A stretch of 64,000 bases of DNA, taken from the NCBI RefSeq assembly GCF_002288925.2, contig NW_022098067.1, positions 649,160-713,159 on the forward strand. The letters run 5' to 3'. Below are positions 12,441-24,900 of the stretch, one piece after another; position 1 is the stretch's first letter, and every line of letters begins with the position of its first letter. The notes beneath the pieces were generated by a model. The model searched no databases, was not told the DNA's origin, and saw nothing but the letters and a program-made list of their open reading frames with translations. The position numbers and the translations under genes are program-made. This DNA comes from Delphinapterus leucas. Its lineage: Eukaryota; Chordata; Mammalia; Artiodactyla; Monodontidae.

Positions 12441-12579
12441 TGTAATCCCCTTATTTTTTAGTATGAGACCTCATTCTAGCCCTTAGCTTTGTAGTGCTTA
12501 GCCTGGTAATTACAAATCCAGAGCTTCTTTGACTTAGTTTCTCAGAAGAGTAACCTTTTTTCCAAACTTCTGATAGTTG

Positions 12580-13560
12580 GGAAGGGGAGTGGTATGACTC
12601 CATAAACTGCGTATTTAAAAATGTGTTCTAAATATTCTGTGAAGACTTCACAAGGCCTCAGCTATTTTTTAATTTTCATCAGCCACCTGCAGCATTCTCT
12701 CCTAGAGTCTTCTGGCTTTTTTCATTTTTTGCCTGGTTACAGCTGCTGTCCTGAGATCATTCTTTATCATCTTGGTTTACGCCTTCGTTTCTGTGGAGCC
12801 TATCCCCAAAAGCTTTGTGAGAAAGGATACATGGGCGATAAATTTTGAGATCTCACATATATGAACATTCTTCTCTGTCCTTGGTTGGTTGGTTGGTTGT
12901 GTGCTGGGAATAGTATTCTGGATTTTGAAGGCATTGTTCCATTTTCTCCTAGATTCCATTGTTGTGATTGAAACACTCAAAGCTATTTTAATTCCTGATC
13001 TGTTTTGGGGTGACTTGTTGTTTTTTATTTTCTCTCTTGGAATCTATTTTAGATCTTTGTTTCCATTTTTCTGAAAGATGTGGCGATTTGCTTTGGCTTA
13101 GGTTTATTTTCATCCACGGTGTCCAGTGTGGGTTCTTTCTACCTGAAAATTTATCTCCTTCAGTTCTGGGAAATCTCCTTAAATTATTCTATTGATAAAT
13201 CCTTTTCCTTTATTTCTCTGTTCTTGCTTTTTAGAATTCTTCTTATTATTTGGGCTTTGGGCTTACTGGTCTGGTTCTCTAATTTTCTTAATATTTTATC
13301 ACTTTTTTTCTTCTCTATGTGCTCTACTTTCTTCAAAATTTCTTCAACTTTATTTTTTAACCCTCCTATTGAGTTTTTCATTTCTGTTAAATTATTTCTC
13401 AGGAGATTTAAAAAAATCTCTAGATGTTTCCTTTTGGCAGTAGTGTCCTTATTTGTTGTTGTCTCATTGTTGCAGTATCTCCAACTAGCTCTCAGAGGAT
13501 ATTTTATGAAGTTTTATTTTTCCTGAATATTTTTTTTCTTCTGAATATGTTTTATTATTA
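12580..13560 (-). repeat. HAL1-like (half-L1) fragment
   Basis: On the + strand, 'ttcagttctgggaaatctcc' is followed by 'ctggtctggttctctaattt', 'gctctactttcttcaaaatt' and 'cctattgagtttttcatttc'. This is the complement of an L1 ORF1-type coiled-coil coding region as found in HAL1. The - strand reading at 13184-13381 gives a 65-residue charged coiled coil. A (GGTT)n run lies at about 12883-12899. Named from memory of the family; no alignment was possible. Confidence 0.5.
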
Positions 13561-13708
13561 TTTTTCTTACATGATTGCTTTATTCTCAGTTAAAGAATAA
13601 TTCTTAGTTATTCACAAAAAAAGCTTTCTTTTCATGTTTGGTCATCTTCATTGAAAATCTGAGCATGGAAGGGAGGTTTGTTTATCGTGAACTTCTCAAG
13701 AGGAGAAG

Positions 13709-13776
13709 ATCTGGACTGATTTGAATGGCATAAGCAAAAGAAGTATCTGGACTGATTTTAATGGCATAAGCAAAAG
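13709..13776. repeat. 32-bp direct repeat, 36-bp period
   Basis: Copies at 13709-13740 and 13745-13776 both start 'atctggactgattt' and differ at one base, separated by 'aagt'. A local tandem duplication in the intron between exons 5 and 6. Confidence 0.92.
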
Positions 13777-14064
13777 ATTTCACCTGGCATGTCAAAATAA
13801 ATTCCTTGGCAGATGGAAAATCTTCAAAGCAATAACATTTGCAGATAATTGATGATTATATACACATTCAGTGTTTACAAGATAAATTTATGGACTGCCT
13901 GACCTGGAAGTAATAGATCAGATAATAAATTTAATTTTCATACTGTAAAACTTTAGCATAATTTTTTTATCAAGGAATTTTAGAACCCAAGTAATATAAA
14001 TATTTATCTGAAGCAGCTAGTCATTTTTATTGTTAAGAATATCTATCAAATACTTTTTTTTCCC

Positions 14065-14165
14065 TTCAGGAAATTGAAGGCATCGTTCCGTATTCTCCTA
14101 GCTTCTGTTGCTGCGATTGGAACACCTTTAAATTTCTTACCTTTAAAGAGTAATTTGAAAAAAGT
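14065..14165 (-). repeat. Second piece of the HAL1-like repeat
   Basis: 'gaaggcatcgttccgtattc' here parallels 'gaaggcattgttccattttc' at about 12926. The following 40 bases also align, so the same repeat segment is present twice about 1.15 kb apart in the same orientation. Confidence 0.55.
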
Positions 14166-14889
14166 AAAAGCTTCATAAAGAATAATATCATTGATAACTA
14201 TATATTTACAAAAGGAAAATATTCAGCACTCCGTGTGCCTATGTACCTTCAAACTAGTGAATATTATTAAGATACATTGAGTACTATGCTATTCTTTTCT
14301 CTGGACTGTTCTGGGAAGAGGTATTTCTAAGACTGTAGCTAATTGTATTACTTAGTAGAGACCCAGAAGAATAACTCTGCATCTTGTATTATAAGTTAAT
14401 AATTTTGCTCAATTATAAATTGGAGACATTTCTGTTTGTTATTTTATACGTAAGTATGGTAGGGAGAGACAGCTTAAATACCAAACCATACAACTTTTAA
14501 AGCTAGCAACTCTAGGTTTGTGACATAAGGAAAGAACACACTAAATGCTGTAGTCACTCAGAATAGATATAACTTACAATTGGAATAGGTTAATGAAACA
14601 CGAAGCATGTGAGTTGGGCCTGTAAGGGTGATTTTGATATTGTGGAGATGGAGAAAAGAACTTTCCCTGTTGAGGAGCGGTAGCAGAGATACACAGGTAG
14701 AAATGCTTGTGGAACATAGAAGATATCAATTGCGCTCACGTGTCAGGTACCTGAAGAATCAATGTATTGGCAATAGGACACAAGGCGTTAGTATTGTTCT
14801 TGTTGTTGGTTTAAACAACAGAAATTTATTTCTTCAAGTTCAGGAAGGGAGAGAGAGAGAGAAGAAAACTCTCTGGTCTCTTCTTTTTT

Positions 14890-14995
14890 TTTGATTTAAT
14901 TGAGATATAATTGACTCATAGCACTATATTAGTTTCAGGTGTACAATGATTCTGTATATGTATATAATGTGACATGATTACCACTATAAGTCTAG
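14890..14995 (-). repeat. L1 3'-end fragment
   Basis: 'tttaattgagatataattga', then 'actatattagtttcaggtgt' and 'gtgacatgattaccactata', is the complement of an L1 3' untranslated end. It is preceded by a (GA)n run at about 14848-14862. Confidence 0.75.
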
Positions 14996-15307
14996 AGAGG
15001 ATGCCAAGCATTAGTTTTTAAACTCCTTGAATGATTATAATATGGTTGAGAATCACTCTTGTTAGGATTCTTGGAAGGTTTCTTGACAAATTTTTTCCCT
15101 TGGTTTTTTTTTATAGTATAATAAATAAATAAGTCAAACACAAACATTCATAATGTTCATCCATTTTTATATATGTGAGACCCTTGATTTTTGTATTCAT
15201 GAGCAAAGAGGTCATGTGTTAATATATCATTTAGTGTTCTTTGAATCTTTACTAATTTTTGTTCATATATTTGCCATATTATTGTGTCATGATTTCAATT
15301 AATTTTT

Positions 15308-15346
15308 TTTTTTAAAGCCTGCTCTTTTTTTTAAATGCTTGGCTTT

Positions 15347-15381
<35 letters not shown>

Positions 15382-15644
15382 TGGCTGTGTTGGGTCTTCA
15401 TTTCTGTGCGAGGGCTTTCTCTAGTTGCGGCAAACGGGGGCCACTCTTCATCGCGGTGCGTGGGCCTCTCACTATCGCGGCCTCTCTTGTTGTGGAGCAC
15501 AGGCTCCAGACGTGCAGGCTCAGTAGTTGTGGCTCACGGGCCCTGTTGCTCCACGGCATGTGGGATCTTCCCAGACCAGGGCTCGAACCTGTGTCCCCTG
15601 CGCTAGCAGGCAGATTCTCAACCACTGCGCCACCAGGGAAGCCC
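15308..15644 (-). mobile_element. CHR-type SINE (tRNA-derived, cetartiodactyl)
   Basis: Read on the - strand it starts 'gggcttccctggtggcgcag', the CHR tRNA-like head with an A box, followed by a B box 'ggttcgagccc'. The body matches the copy at 54780-55064 at high identity. It ends in a (TTTA)n tail (complement, about 15346-15381) plus T runs. Flanked by a 13-bp target-site duplication 'tcaattaattttt' at 15295-15307 and 15645-15657. The head resembles a tRNA gene only as SINE ancestry. Confidence 0.93.
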
Positions 15645-15734
15645 TCAATTAATTTTTGTCTAAAATAAAGTCTAGAAACAAACTTCTAATATACTATAGA
15701 TTGTCTCTAAGAATTATTAGTATTCTACTATTAG

Positions 15735-15845
15735 AATTATAGAAGACTTCTATTTTCAGTTTTCTTATTTATGAAATAAGCATAATAATATTTATCTCAG
15801 GGTTGTTGCAAGTGTTAAATGTATATTATTATGATCATTTTCTAA
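15735..15845 (+). repeat. MIR-like SINE fragment
   Basis: 'cagttttcttatttatgaaa', then 'ataatatttatctcagggtt' and 'gttgcaagtgttaaatg', matches the core-to-3' part of MIR. 15846-16114 up to exon 6 shows nothing else. Confidence 0.6.
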
Positions 15846-16114
15846 ATTATGCATTTCAGACATGTTTGATTTTTAAATAGTAAGCATTTATTACTTTGCT
15901 ATTCAGAAAAAAATAAATAAAGCATACTTCTTAATAGTAAACATAGAGTAATTTATATCATCAGTTTCCTAGGCATTTTAGAAACTCTTATGCCAATTAA
16001 TATTAGAAAAGCATTTAATAGAAAGTGCTATTTTAAAATAACATTTTTGGTATCATGCTTTTAAATGTTGAGTGCATTAAAATTGATTGGAATGCTATTT
16101 AAATATTCCTGTAG

Positions 16115-16228
16115 GATGCTAGTGAACAAAAGACAGAACTTGAAAGACTAAAACACAGAATAGCAGAAGAAGTCATTAAAATTGAAGAAAGGAAAAACAA
16201 AATTGATGATGAATTAAAAGAAGTACGG
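16115..16228 (+). CDS. DYNC2H1: DYNC2H1 window exon 6 (outgoing stalk coiled coil)
   Basis: Acceptor 'attcctgtag', donor 'gtaagt'; 38 codons, phase 0 at both ends. The product DASEQKTELERLKHRIAEEV continues as a highly charged helix ending DDELKEVR. Coiled coil with no Pro or Gly, continuing CC1 from exon 5. The last codon reads Arg (cgg) directly at the donor; from memory, human DYNC2H1 has Gln here, so this is a probable lineage substitution. Confidence 0.95.
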
Positions 16229-16824
16229 GTAAGTTTAAAAAAAAAGGAAACAGTGTAAGAGCCATTTACTTTTTTGATTACCAACTTTACATAGGACTTT
16301 AAAGCATAAGTCACTTTCTAATAGTGTTATCAATGTGGCTTTCACTCAATACTATTTATAAAAGAGAAGCGGGAAGGAAAATCTGCTAGGAGGAGTAAGC
16401 AAATTAACTGATGGTTGTTAAAAATAATCTTTGTTTTGTGTGAACCATGTTGTTTTGACTGTAGAGGAAAAAATATTTTGTAGATAAATTAAGATAAACT
16501 CTTAGGCTTTTTTTCTTGAGACTTGATTAAATAAGCAAACAAGTCTTAGCATATAAAGAGCCTCTTGAAAATGGCAAATTGTCTCAAAACAAATTAGATT
16601 TTCCAAATTAGACTGTTGTAGTTATGGTGAGAAGAAACTCTTACTTTCTCAATTTGAACATTTTGTACTTTGTGTGTTTCAGGGCATTTTGATATTTGAA
16701 GAGAACGGATATTAATAACTAGAGTCATTTTTAATAAAATGACAATAAAACATTATTTGTAAAGAGTTAGTGATTTTTTTCATATATATTTTTTGAAAGT
16801 AAAAATGCCCTTTTCGTGTTCTAG

Positions 16825-16985
16825 CCTCTAGTCAATGAAGCTAAACTAGCAGTTGGAAACATTAAGCCAGAATCTCTTTCAGAAATTCGTTCACTGCGTA
16901 TGCCACCTGATGTAATCAGGGACATTCTTGAAGGAGTTTTAAGAATAATGGGTATCTTTGATACATCTTGGGTGAGCATGAAAAG
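16825..16985 (+). CDS. DYNC2H1: DYNC2H1 window exon 7 (end of CC1, start of microtubule-binding tip)
   Basis: Acceptor 'cgtgttctag', donor 'gtaggt'. The product starts [20 protein letters not shown] and runs through [20 protein letters not shown] to WVSMK, with a Ser codon split into exon 8. The 'PLV.EA..A...I....L.EIRSL..PP..V' pattern is the universal dynein junction between CC1 and the microtubule-binding domain. The conserved Pro-Pro that bends the helix lies in 'MPPDV'. This exon therefore holds helix H1 and the beginning of H2 of the tip. Confidence 0.96.
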
Positions 16986-17936
16986 GTAGGTTTTTGAATT
17001 TGTGAAAAATGTTATTTCACCAATGAATTATACATTCTTTCGTATTTTTAAATATTTCTTATATTGCTTCTCAAACTGAATTTCATCTAAGTACCTACCT
17101 GGTTACACACTTTCCCCTGATATTTCAAGATGGTCTATGTAATCATATATCAAGATCTATATTTTCCTTTCTCTGTGATTGTTAAAAGTGTCAAAGGAAA
17201 ACAGGAATGCCTTAAAGTCTTTAAGAACATCTTAATAAACAAATATTTATTTGGTCCTCACACAGTATAGAGCATTGTGTTTACTGTGATTTACTGATGA
17301 AGTAAATATAGTCACTATTCTCAAAAAGAATCTTGGATTCTTGGCAGAGACAGAGAGACACAGGGAGCAGGCGAGAGCCCCATAAATTATATGAGTGATG
17401 TAAACTAGAAGAGAAAAGGCTGATTATTAACTCAATATGCAATTATGCAGCTTTAGGTTTCACAGTATAACAATGGTATTGTGGTTTGTGCTGTTGTCCA
17501 ATTCCATTTTAGGACTTAGGTTGATAGTAGAGTTCTTTCTCTATCTGAAATGGGAGAGAAGATTTAGATTGAGGGAGCACTTTAAAATCTTTCTTATAAA
17601 GGAGTCAGAATATTTTCTTGCATATCCTAGGATGTATTAGTACCCAGGGGTTCACAAAAAGGGATTTGGGTAGAGTTCAAGATTATAATTCCTTCATTTT
17701 ATTGCTTCAGTGTATTCACAGAATATTAGAAAAACTGTTGTGCATCTTTCTGGAGATCCTCGTCTACAAAAAATGACGAATGGTACTTTAGAAGCTTAAG
17801 TACTTTAAAAGTACCCTATTTTTTGGTTAACTAATAGATTAAAAGTATTGTATACACCACTTTGTTAAATTGATATTTTTGTTAAAAATAGCAAACTTTA
17901 TTTAGCCTTATTTGAAGTACTATGCTTTAATTTCAG

Positions 17937-18060
17937 TTTCCTTGCAAAGAGAGGTGTGAGAGAAGACATAGCAACCTTTGATGCACGAAATATTCCGAAG
18001 GAAATAAGAGAGAGTGTTGAAGAACTTCTTTTTAAAAATAAAGGATCTTTTGATCCAAAG
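17937..18060 (+). CDS. DYNC2H1: DYNC2H1 window exon 8 (microtubule-binding domain)
   Basis: Acceptor 'tttaatttcag', donor 'gtaatt'. The product starts with the split Ser and reads FLAKRGVREDIATFDARNIP, then KEIRESVEELLFKNKGSFDPK. This is the centre of the globular stalk tip that contacts tubulin. Basic residues (AKRGVRE) and the 'F(D)..NI' segment match the family. Length 124 bp, phase 1 to 0. Confidence 0.96.
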
Positions 18061-18878
18061 GTAATTTTTAACAGTTGTGCCATAAATTCCCTTTCCATAC
18101 TATATAATATTCTCCTTGTCAAAATATGATGATTTATCATTATTGATTGTTTAGTTTACCTAAAAACTAAAAGTTCATTATAATAAGTTGTAAGTATTAT
18201 AGCTGGGAAGCATTTACCAGAAGAATTAGGTAAACTATTGTAGAATCTAGAGGGTTGGGGGAAGGTTTATTATCTTAAGTGGTTTTTGAATCTTATGATC
18301 TGCTGTCAGCGGTAAGTTCCTAACTAGTCATAACTTCCAACTTGCCTGTATGCTTTTATTTCTTCTAGCATACTTGTCATATAATAACAGATATCTCTCT
18401 TGGGATACTTAAATATAATTTCAGCGAACAGTTTAAATTCCATGATTCTGGTCTTTTTTATATCCTTTATTCAAAATGTCATGTACTTCTTCTTTGACAC
18501 CAATAGCAATTGTTTGAAAATTGCTTTTATCTAATAAAGATCTATCTTGTATATTGAAGAGAAAGAATTGGTGCTTGAACATCGTTGTGGACGGCACATG
18601 TATTTATTTTAAACGTGGCTAATAATTACTTTTGTCAATAAAATGTCATTATATTAAAGATTGTATGTGGTTCAAAAAGATTTATTCTTAAGAAAAAATA
18701 GTGTATGTATTTTTCACTTAATCAAAATAGCAATTCACTTTATTTTTGCTATAAACCAAAAACTTCATTATTCGGGATAAGTTATTAAACAAATGCTTAA
18801 AGAAAATACACTAGAATTAACTTTGCCTTTATTTGAAATTAAGTTAGGATGCGGAATAATTTCTGATGTATTTTTCAG

Positions 18879-19000
18879 AATGCCAAGCGTGCCAGTACCG
18901 CAGCTGCTCCTTTAGCTGCCTGGGTTAAAGCCAATGTCCAGTACTCCCATGTCTTGGAACGAATTCAGCCTTTGGAAACTGAACAGGCAGGATTAGAATC
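18879..19000 (+). CDS. DYNC2H1: DYNC2H1 window exon 9 (end of microtubule-binding domain, start of CC2)
   Basis: Acceptor 'tatttttcag', donor 'gtaagt'. The product starts [20 protein letters not shown] and ends LETEQAGLE with a split Ser. The 'AS.A...LA.WV.A...Y' motif is the conserved dynein helix H6, where the microtubule-binding domain turns back into the stalk. The intron after this exon carries the sense-oriented L1. Confidence 0.96.
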
Positions 19001-20549
19001 GTAAGTGAAACATAAAATATAAATAGTTCTAACCTTTATTTTCATCAATCTGATGACCTAGTTATATTATTAGGATTTGTTTCTTGTCTGTATCTAAAAA
19101 GGCAGCTGACAACACTGAGTCATTTAAATACAAATCAAGAATGTAGATCAAGATGATGGAGTGGAGGATGTGGAGCTCACCTCACCTCACAAACACATCA
19201 AAAATACATCTACATGTGGAACAATTATCATGGGAAACTGACTAGAAACTGGCAGAAGAACTGTACAATTAAAGCTGCAAGAAAGATCTCTACATAATTG
19301 GGTAGGACAGAAAAAAAAGGCATTTGGTCAGGAACTGAGCCCCTAGGAAGGATCTGTAAGAAAGAAAAGTTCTATATGGGTGGACCCTTGACTTGAAGAG
19401 CGAGGAGGTTGAGCCACACACTGGGCATACCAGTCCTGGGCTCCTGCGTGGAAGAGACAGTCCCCCTTGCCTGCTGGGAAATCTACTGAGACAGACAGAA
19501 GGGCTGGAAAAGCCTAGACTCTACTTGTGAGGAGTGCTCGCATGCTGGCTTGCTAACAATCAGGGTAGAGAGAGTTTTGCATTAGTGGGTGCTGCCTTAC
19601 CACTTCCCAATCCGAATGGGCAAACAACCCAGGCCCACTCACTGCATCCCTGATGCAAGATTTGCACACAGACTCGGTCTAGCTATGGAGAAACAGACTG
19701 GGGAGGCTGGGGTATGATCCGGTGGAGCCATGGAGGCCATTGTCAGTGTGCACATGAGCAGTGCCACAGAAATGCCCAGTGACTAAGCACTGAAGCTCAG
19801 GCAGACAGGCCTTGAGAGAGACACAGCCCAAGGGACTGGGGTGTGGTCCAGGTGGGACGGTAGCAGTTGTCATCAGCATGCTCAGGAGTACAGAGCCTTT
19901 CATCTCCCAGTGAGAGCACCCTGGCTCTGGCTCCACTCACTCCATACCACAGCTTAGCAGTAGATCTGGGGCAGACAGGTCCTGTGAGAACACTGCCACA
20001 GAGGCAGCCCAGATCTCTGGTGGCAGTGCAGTCACTTCAATTCCTGCAGCCACAATGCCCCAGCCCTCAGCCCCAGCCTACTTCAGACCATAGCCTGGCA
20101 CTAGATCTCAGATGAACACAGCAGAGAAAGGGATTCAACCTTGGGCTGCTTCTGAGCAGAAACGTGAATGCCTACACAGGTGATGCATAGGTCCTCTGTG
20201 ACTGCATGGGCCTTACTTGCTTCAGCAATCACCTCCTTTTGGGCAGGGCTTGAACTCATGGACAGTGGAAACTGATTGAGCCTGACCATCAGGGCTTCTA
20301 CTCCAACAACTGGGGAGCAGACCTCACCCCTGACAGGGCATTGACAGCCATGGAGCAGAGAAAAAGTCCCACCTCACATCTTGTACAGGCTCTAGATGCT
20401 ACAACACCAGCCATACCACCTATCAAGGGGATAATAGCCCACACACCCTGAAGAATGATGTGGCTGGCGTCCAACTGAAACCAGCCCTCACACCAAAAAT
20501 ATTGGATTCACACAGTCTACACAGTGATGTTCCCACATAAAAACACCCC

Positions 20550-21500
20550 TTCAAGACCACAGCAGATAACTGTTTCTGCTAAATTCATAGAGACAAAGAA
20601 AGTTAAGTAAAATGAAAAGGGAGAGGAACTACTTCCAATTAAAAGAACAAGATAAATCCCCTGTAAGAACAAATAATGAAACAGACCATGCAGCAGTCTA
20701 CTAGACCCTGAATTCAAAGAGGAGGTAATAAAAATGCTAACTGAATTAAGAAAGATTATCGATAGAAACACAGATCACTGTAACAAGGACCTAGAAACTA
20801 TAAAGAGGAGCCAATCAAAAATAGACAATTCAATTCCCAAGATAAAACCAATCTAGAAGCAATGAATAGCAGACTAAATGACACAAAAGAATAAATAAGT
20901 GATCTGGAGATAGAATAATGGAAATCACCCAATCAGAACAGCAGACAGAAAGACAAATGAAAAAAAAAATGAAATCAACATATCAGATCTATGGGATAAT
21001 ATAAAACATGCCAACCTATGCATGACAGGGGTTTCAGAAGGAGATGAGAGAAGGGGGTTGAAAATGTATTTGAAGAAAATATGGCTGAAGACTTCTCAAA
21101 CCTAAAGGAGTAAACAGATACCCAGGTACAGTAAGCACAGAGAGTCCCAAACAAGATGAACCCAAACAGACCCACACTAAATCATATATTAATTAAAATG
21201 GCAAAAGTTAAAGAGAGGATTCTAAAGGCAGCAAGAGAAAAACAAAGATTTAGTTACAGGGGAACCACCAAAAGGCTATCAGCTGATTTCTCTGCAGAAA
21301 CTTTACAGGCTAGTAGGGATGGCATGATATATTCAAAGTGTTGAAGGGCAAAGCCTGCAACCTAGGATGCTGTTCCTAGCAAGATTATCATTTGGAATAG
21401 AAGGAGAGCTAAAGAATTTTTCAGAGAAGCAAAAACTAAAAGAATCCAGCAATACTAAACCTACCCTAAAAGAAATATTGAAGGGTCTTCTCTAAATAGA
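20550..21500 (+). pseudogene. L1 ORF1 remnant
   Basis: Coiled-coil and RNA-binding region of L1 ORF1 in decayed form. 'atcagatctatgggataata' encodes the 'I.DLWDNI' block and 'acaggggtttcagaagga' the following 'I.GVPE'-type segment. An open piece at 21156-21344 encodes the C-terminal 'ILKAAREK..F.Y.G' block. Frameshifts and stops interrupt it throughout, so no functional RNA-binding protein is expected. Confidence 0.75.
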
Positions 21501-21959
21501 AAAGAAGCAAGAATCTGTAGGAAAGGGAAAATCAGAATAGGAAACGCAAATATATAAAAGGATTCAAGATCACTTTTAAAAACCAATACATAGATTAAAA
21601 AATAATAATATAATTGTGAAAGTAATTTTAACTACAATTAACAGTAAAAGGATAAGCATGACAATATAAAATAGGATATCAAAATCACAAAATGTAGGGG
21701 AGGGGAGTATAAAAATGTAGATTTTTAAAAAATACGAACTTGAATGACTATCAATTTAAAGCAAATAGATATAGTTATGGGTCAACATACTTGAACTCCA
21801 TGGTAACCTCAAATCAGAAACATACAATAGATTCACCAAAACCAAAAAGAAAGAACTCAAGCATACTACAAAAGAAAAACATCAACCCCCTCCCCCTGCC
21901 AAAGGAAAAAAAAACTGCACAGAGAAGAACTACAAAAGCAACTGGAAAGCAAGGATTAA

Positions 21960-24900
21960 AATGGCAGTAAATACTTACTTATCAATAATTACGTTAAATG
22001 TCACTGGACTAAATGCTCTGATCAAAAGACAGAGTGGCAGATTGGAGGAAAAAACCAAGAAACTACAATTTGCTGCCTTCAGAAGACTAACATCAGGATG
22101 AAAGATACACATAGACTGAAAGGCGATGGAGAAAGAGAATTCATGCAAATGTAAACAACAAGAAAGTGGGGGTAACAATTCTCCTATCAGACAAAATAGA
22201 CTTTAAAACAAAAGCCATAAAGAAAGAAAAAGGGCATTATATAATGATAAAGTGATCAATATAAGAAGAGGATATTACACTTGTACTGTAGGAGCACCTA
22301 AGTATATAAAACAAATGCTAGAAGACATAAAGGGAGAAATTGACAATGATAGTAGGAGTCTTTAACACCCCACTGACATCAATGGACAGATCATCCAGAC
22401 AGAAAATCAATACGGCAAGAACGTTCCTAAATGATACAATAGAGCAGTTGGACTTAATTGATGTCTACAGGGCACTACATCCAAAACAAAAAACAAAAAC
22501 AGAATGCACGTTCCTTTCAAGCTCACATAGAAGATTATCTAGGATAGATAACATACTAGATCACAGAACAAGCCTCAACAAATTTAAGAGGATAGATATT
22601 ATTTCAAGCATCTTTTCTGACCACAGTGGTATGGAACTAGAAATAAACTACAGAAAGCAAAATAGGAAAAGAACAAACACATGGAGACAAAACAACAAGC
22701 TACTAAAAAGACAGTGGCTCAACAATGAAATCAAAGAATAAATCAGAAAATACCTTGAGACAAATGACAATGAAAACACAACCTTACAAAATCTGTGGGA
22801 TGCAGCAAAACAGTTTTAAGAGGGAAATTTATAGTGATATACAGGCCTTCCTCAAGTAACAAGAAAAATCTCAAACAACCTAACCTACCACCAAAATGAA
22901 TAAGAAAGAAGGATAAACAAAATCCAAAGTTAACAGAAGGAACAAAATAATAAAGTTCAAGGGGAAATAAATAAAATAAGAGTTAAAAAAATAATAGAAA
23001 AGATCAATAAAACCAAGAGCTGGTAGTTTGAAAAGGTAAATCAACAAACCTCCAGAGAGACTCACCAAGAACAAAAGAGAAATGACTCCAATAAATAAAA
23101 TAATAAATGAAAGAGGAGAAATAACAACTGATACCAGAGAAATACAAAAAATTATAAGAATACCATGAACAGTTTTATACTAACAAATTAGACAACCTAG
23201 AAGAAATGAACAAGTTTCTAGGAACATACAGCCTGCCAAAATTGAGTCAAGAAGAAATGGATAACTTGAACAGACTGATCACTAGAAGTGCAGTAGAATG
23301 TGTAATAATAATAATAAAAAAAACTCCTTGCAAACAAAAGTGCTGGAGTGGATGACTTCACTGGGAAATTCTACCAAACATACAAGGAAGAACTCATACC
23401 AGTCCTTCTAAAACTATTCCAAAAAATTGAAGAGGAGGGAACACTTCCAAATTCAATCTATGAGCCCACCGTTATCCTGATGCCAAAACCAGACAAAGAC
23501 ACTACAAAAAAAGAAATTTACAGGCCAATATCTTTGATGAATTTAGACGTAAAAGTCTTCAGCAAGATATTAGCAAATTGAATCCAACAATACATGAAAA
23601 GGATCATACACCATGATAAAGTTGGGTTCATTCCAGGATCACAAGGATGGTTCAAAATATGTGAATCAGTCAGTGTGATACACCACATTAACAAAAGCAA
23701 AGACAGAAACCACATCATCATCTCAATAGCTGCAGAAAAAGCATTTGACAAAGTTCAATATCCATTCATGATAAAAACTCTCACCCAAATGGGTATATAG
23801 GAAACATATCTGAACATAATAAAAGCCATTTATGACAGACCCATAGCCAACATAATACTCAATGGTGAAAAGCTGAAAGGCTTCCCGGTAAATGCAAGAA
23901 CAAGACAAGGATATCCACTCTCACCAGTTCTATTCAACATTGTAGTGGAAGACCTAACTACAGCAGTCAGACAAGAAAAAGAAGTAAAAGGTTTATGAAT
24001 TGGAAGGAAAGATTGAAAACTGTCACTACTTCAGATGACATGATACTCTATAAAGAGAACCCCAAAGTCTCCACACAAAATCTATTAGAACTAATAAATG
24101 AGTTCAGAAAGGTAGCAGGATACAAGATTAATACATGGAAATTTGTTGTGTTTCTTTACACTAACAAATATCAGAAAGAGAAAGCAAAAAAAGAAAAAAA
24201 ATCCTGTTTAAAATCGTGTCAAAAAAAGTGAAATACCTAGGAATAAACTTAACTGAGGAGGTGAAAGACGTATATGCTGAAAGCTGTAAAACATTGGTAT
24301 AAAGTAAACTGAGGATGATTCAAAGAGACAAAAAGATATCCAATGCTCTTGGATTGGAGGAATTAATATTGTTAAAATGATTGTACTACCCAAAGTAATA
24401 TACAGATTTAATGCAATCTCTATCAAAATACTCATGACATTTTTCACAGAACTAGAACAAATAATCCTAAAATTTATATGGAACTCCAAAAGACCCAGAA
24501 TTGCCAAAGCAATCCTGAGGAAAAAGAATAAAGTTGGAGGCATACCCCTTCCAGACCTCAGACTATACTACAAAGCTACAGTAATCAAAACAGTGTAGTA
24601 TTGGCGCAAAAACAGACATATAGATCAATGGAACAGAATAGACAGCCCAGAAATAAACCCATGCACCCATGGTCTATGACAAAGGAGGCAAGAATATACA
24701 ATGGAGAAAAGACAGTTTCTTTAACAAGTGGTGTTGGGAAAGCTGGACAGCTACATGTAAATCAATGAAATTAGAACACTCTCTCACACCATATACAAAA
24801 ATAAACTCAAAATAGTTTAAAGACCTAAATATAAGACATGGCACATAAAACTCCTAGAAGAGAACATAGGCAAAAACATTTTCTGACATAAATCATAGCA

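Larger units (their letters stand above)
16229..18878. other. Short introns 6, 7 and 8: no further elements recognised
   Basis: Excluding exons 7 and 8, these introns (596, 951 and 818 bp) are AT-rich. I see no repeat I can name with confidence, no ORF of interest and no RNA gene. 17220-17360 has a faint L2-like look ('aataaacaaatatttatttg' border) that I do not assert. Confidence 0.5.

Noticed and set aside
13080..13526. 148-codon open frame
   Set aside because: Lies antisense over the HAL1-like repeat; composition is repeat-driven hydrophobic and has no gene context.
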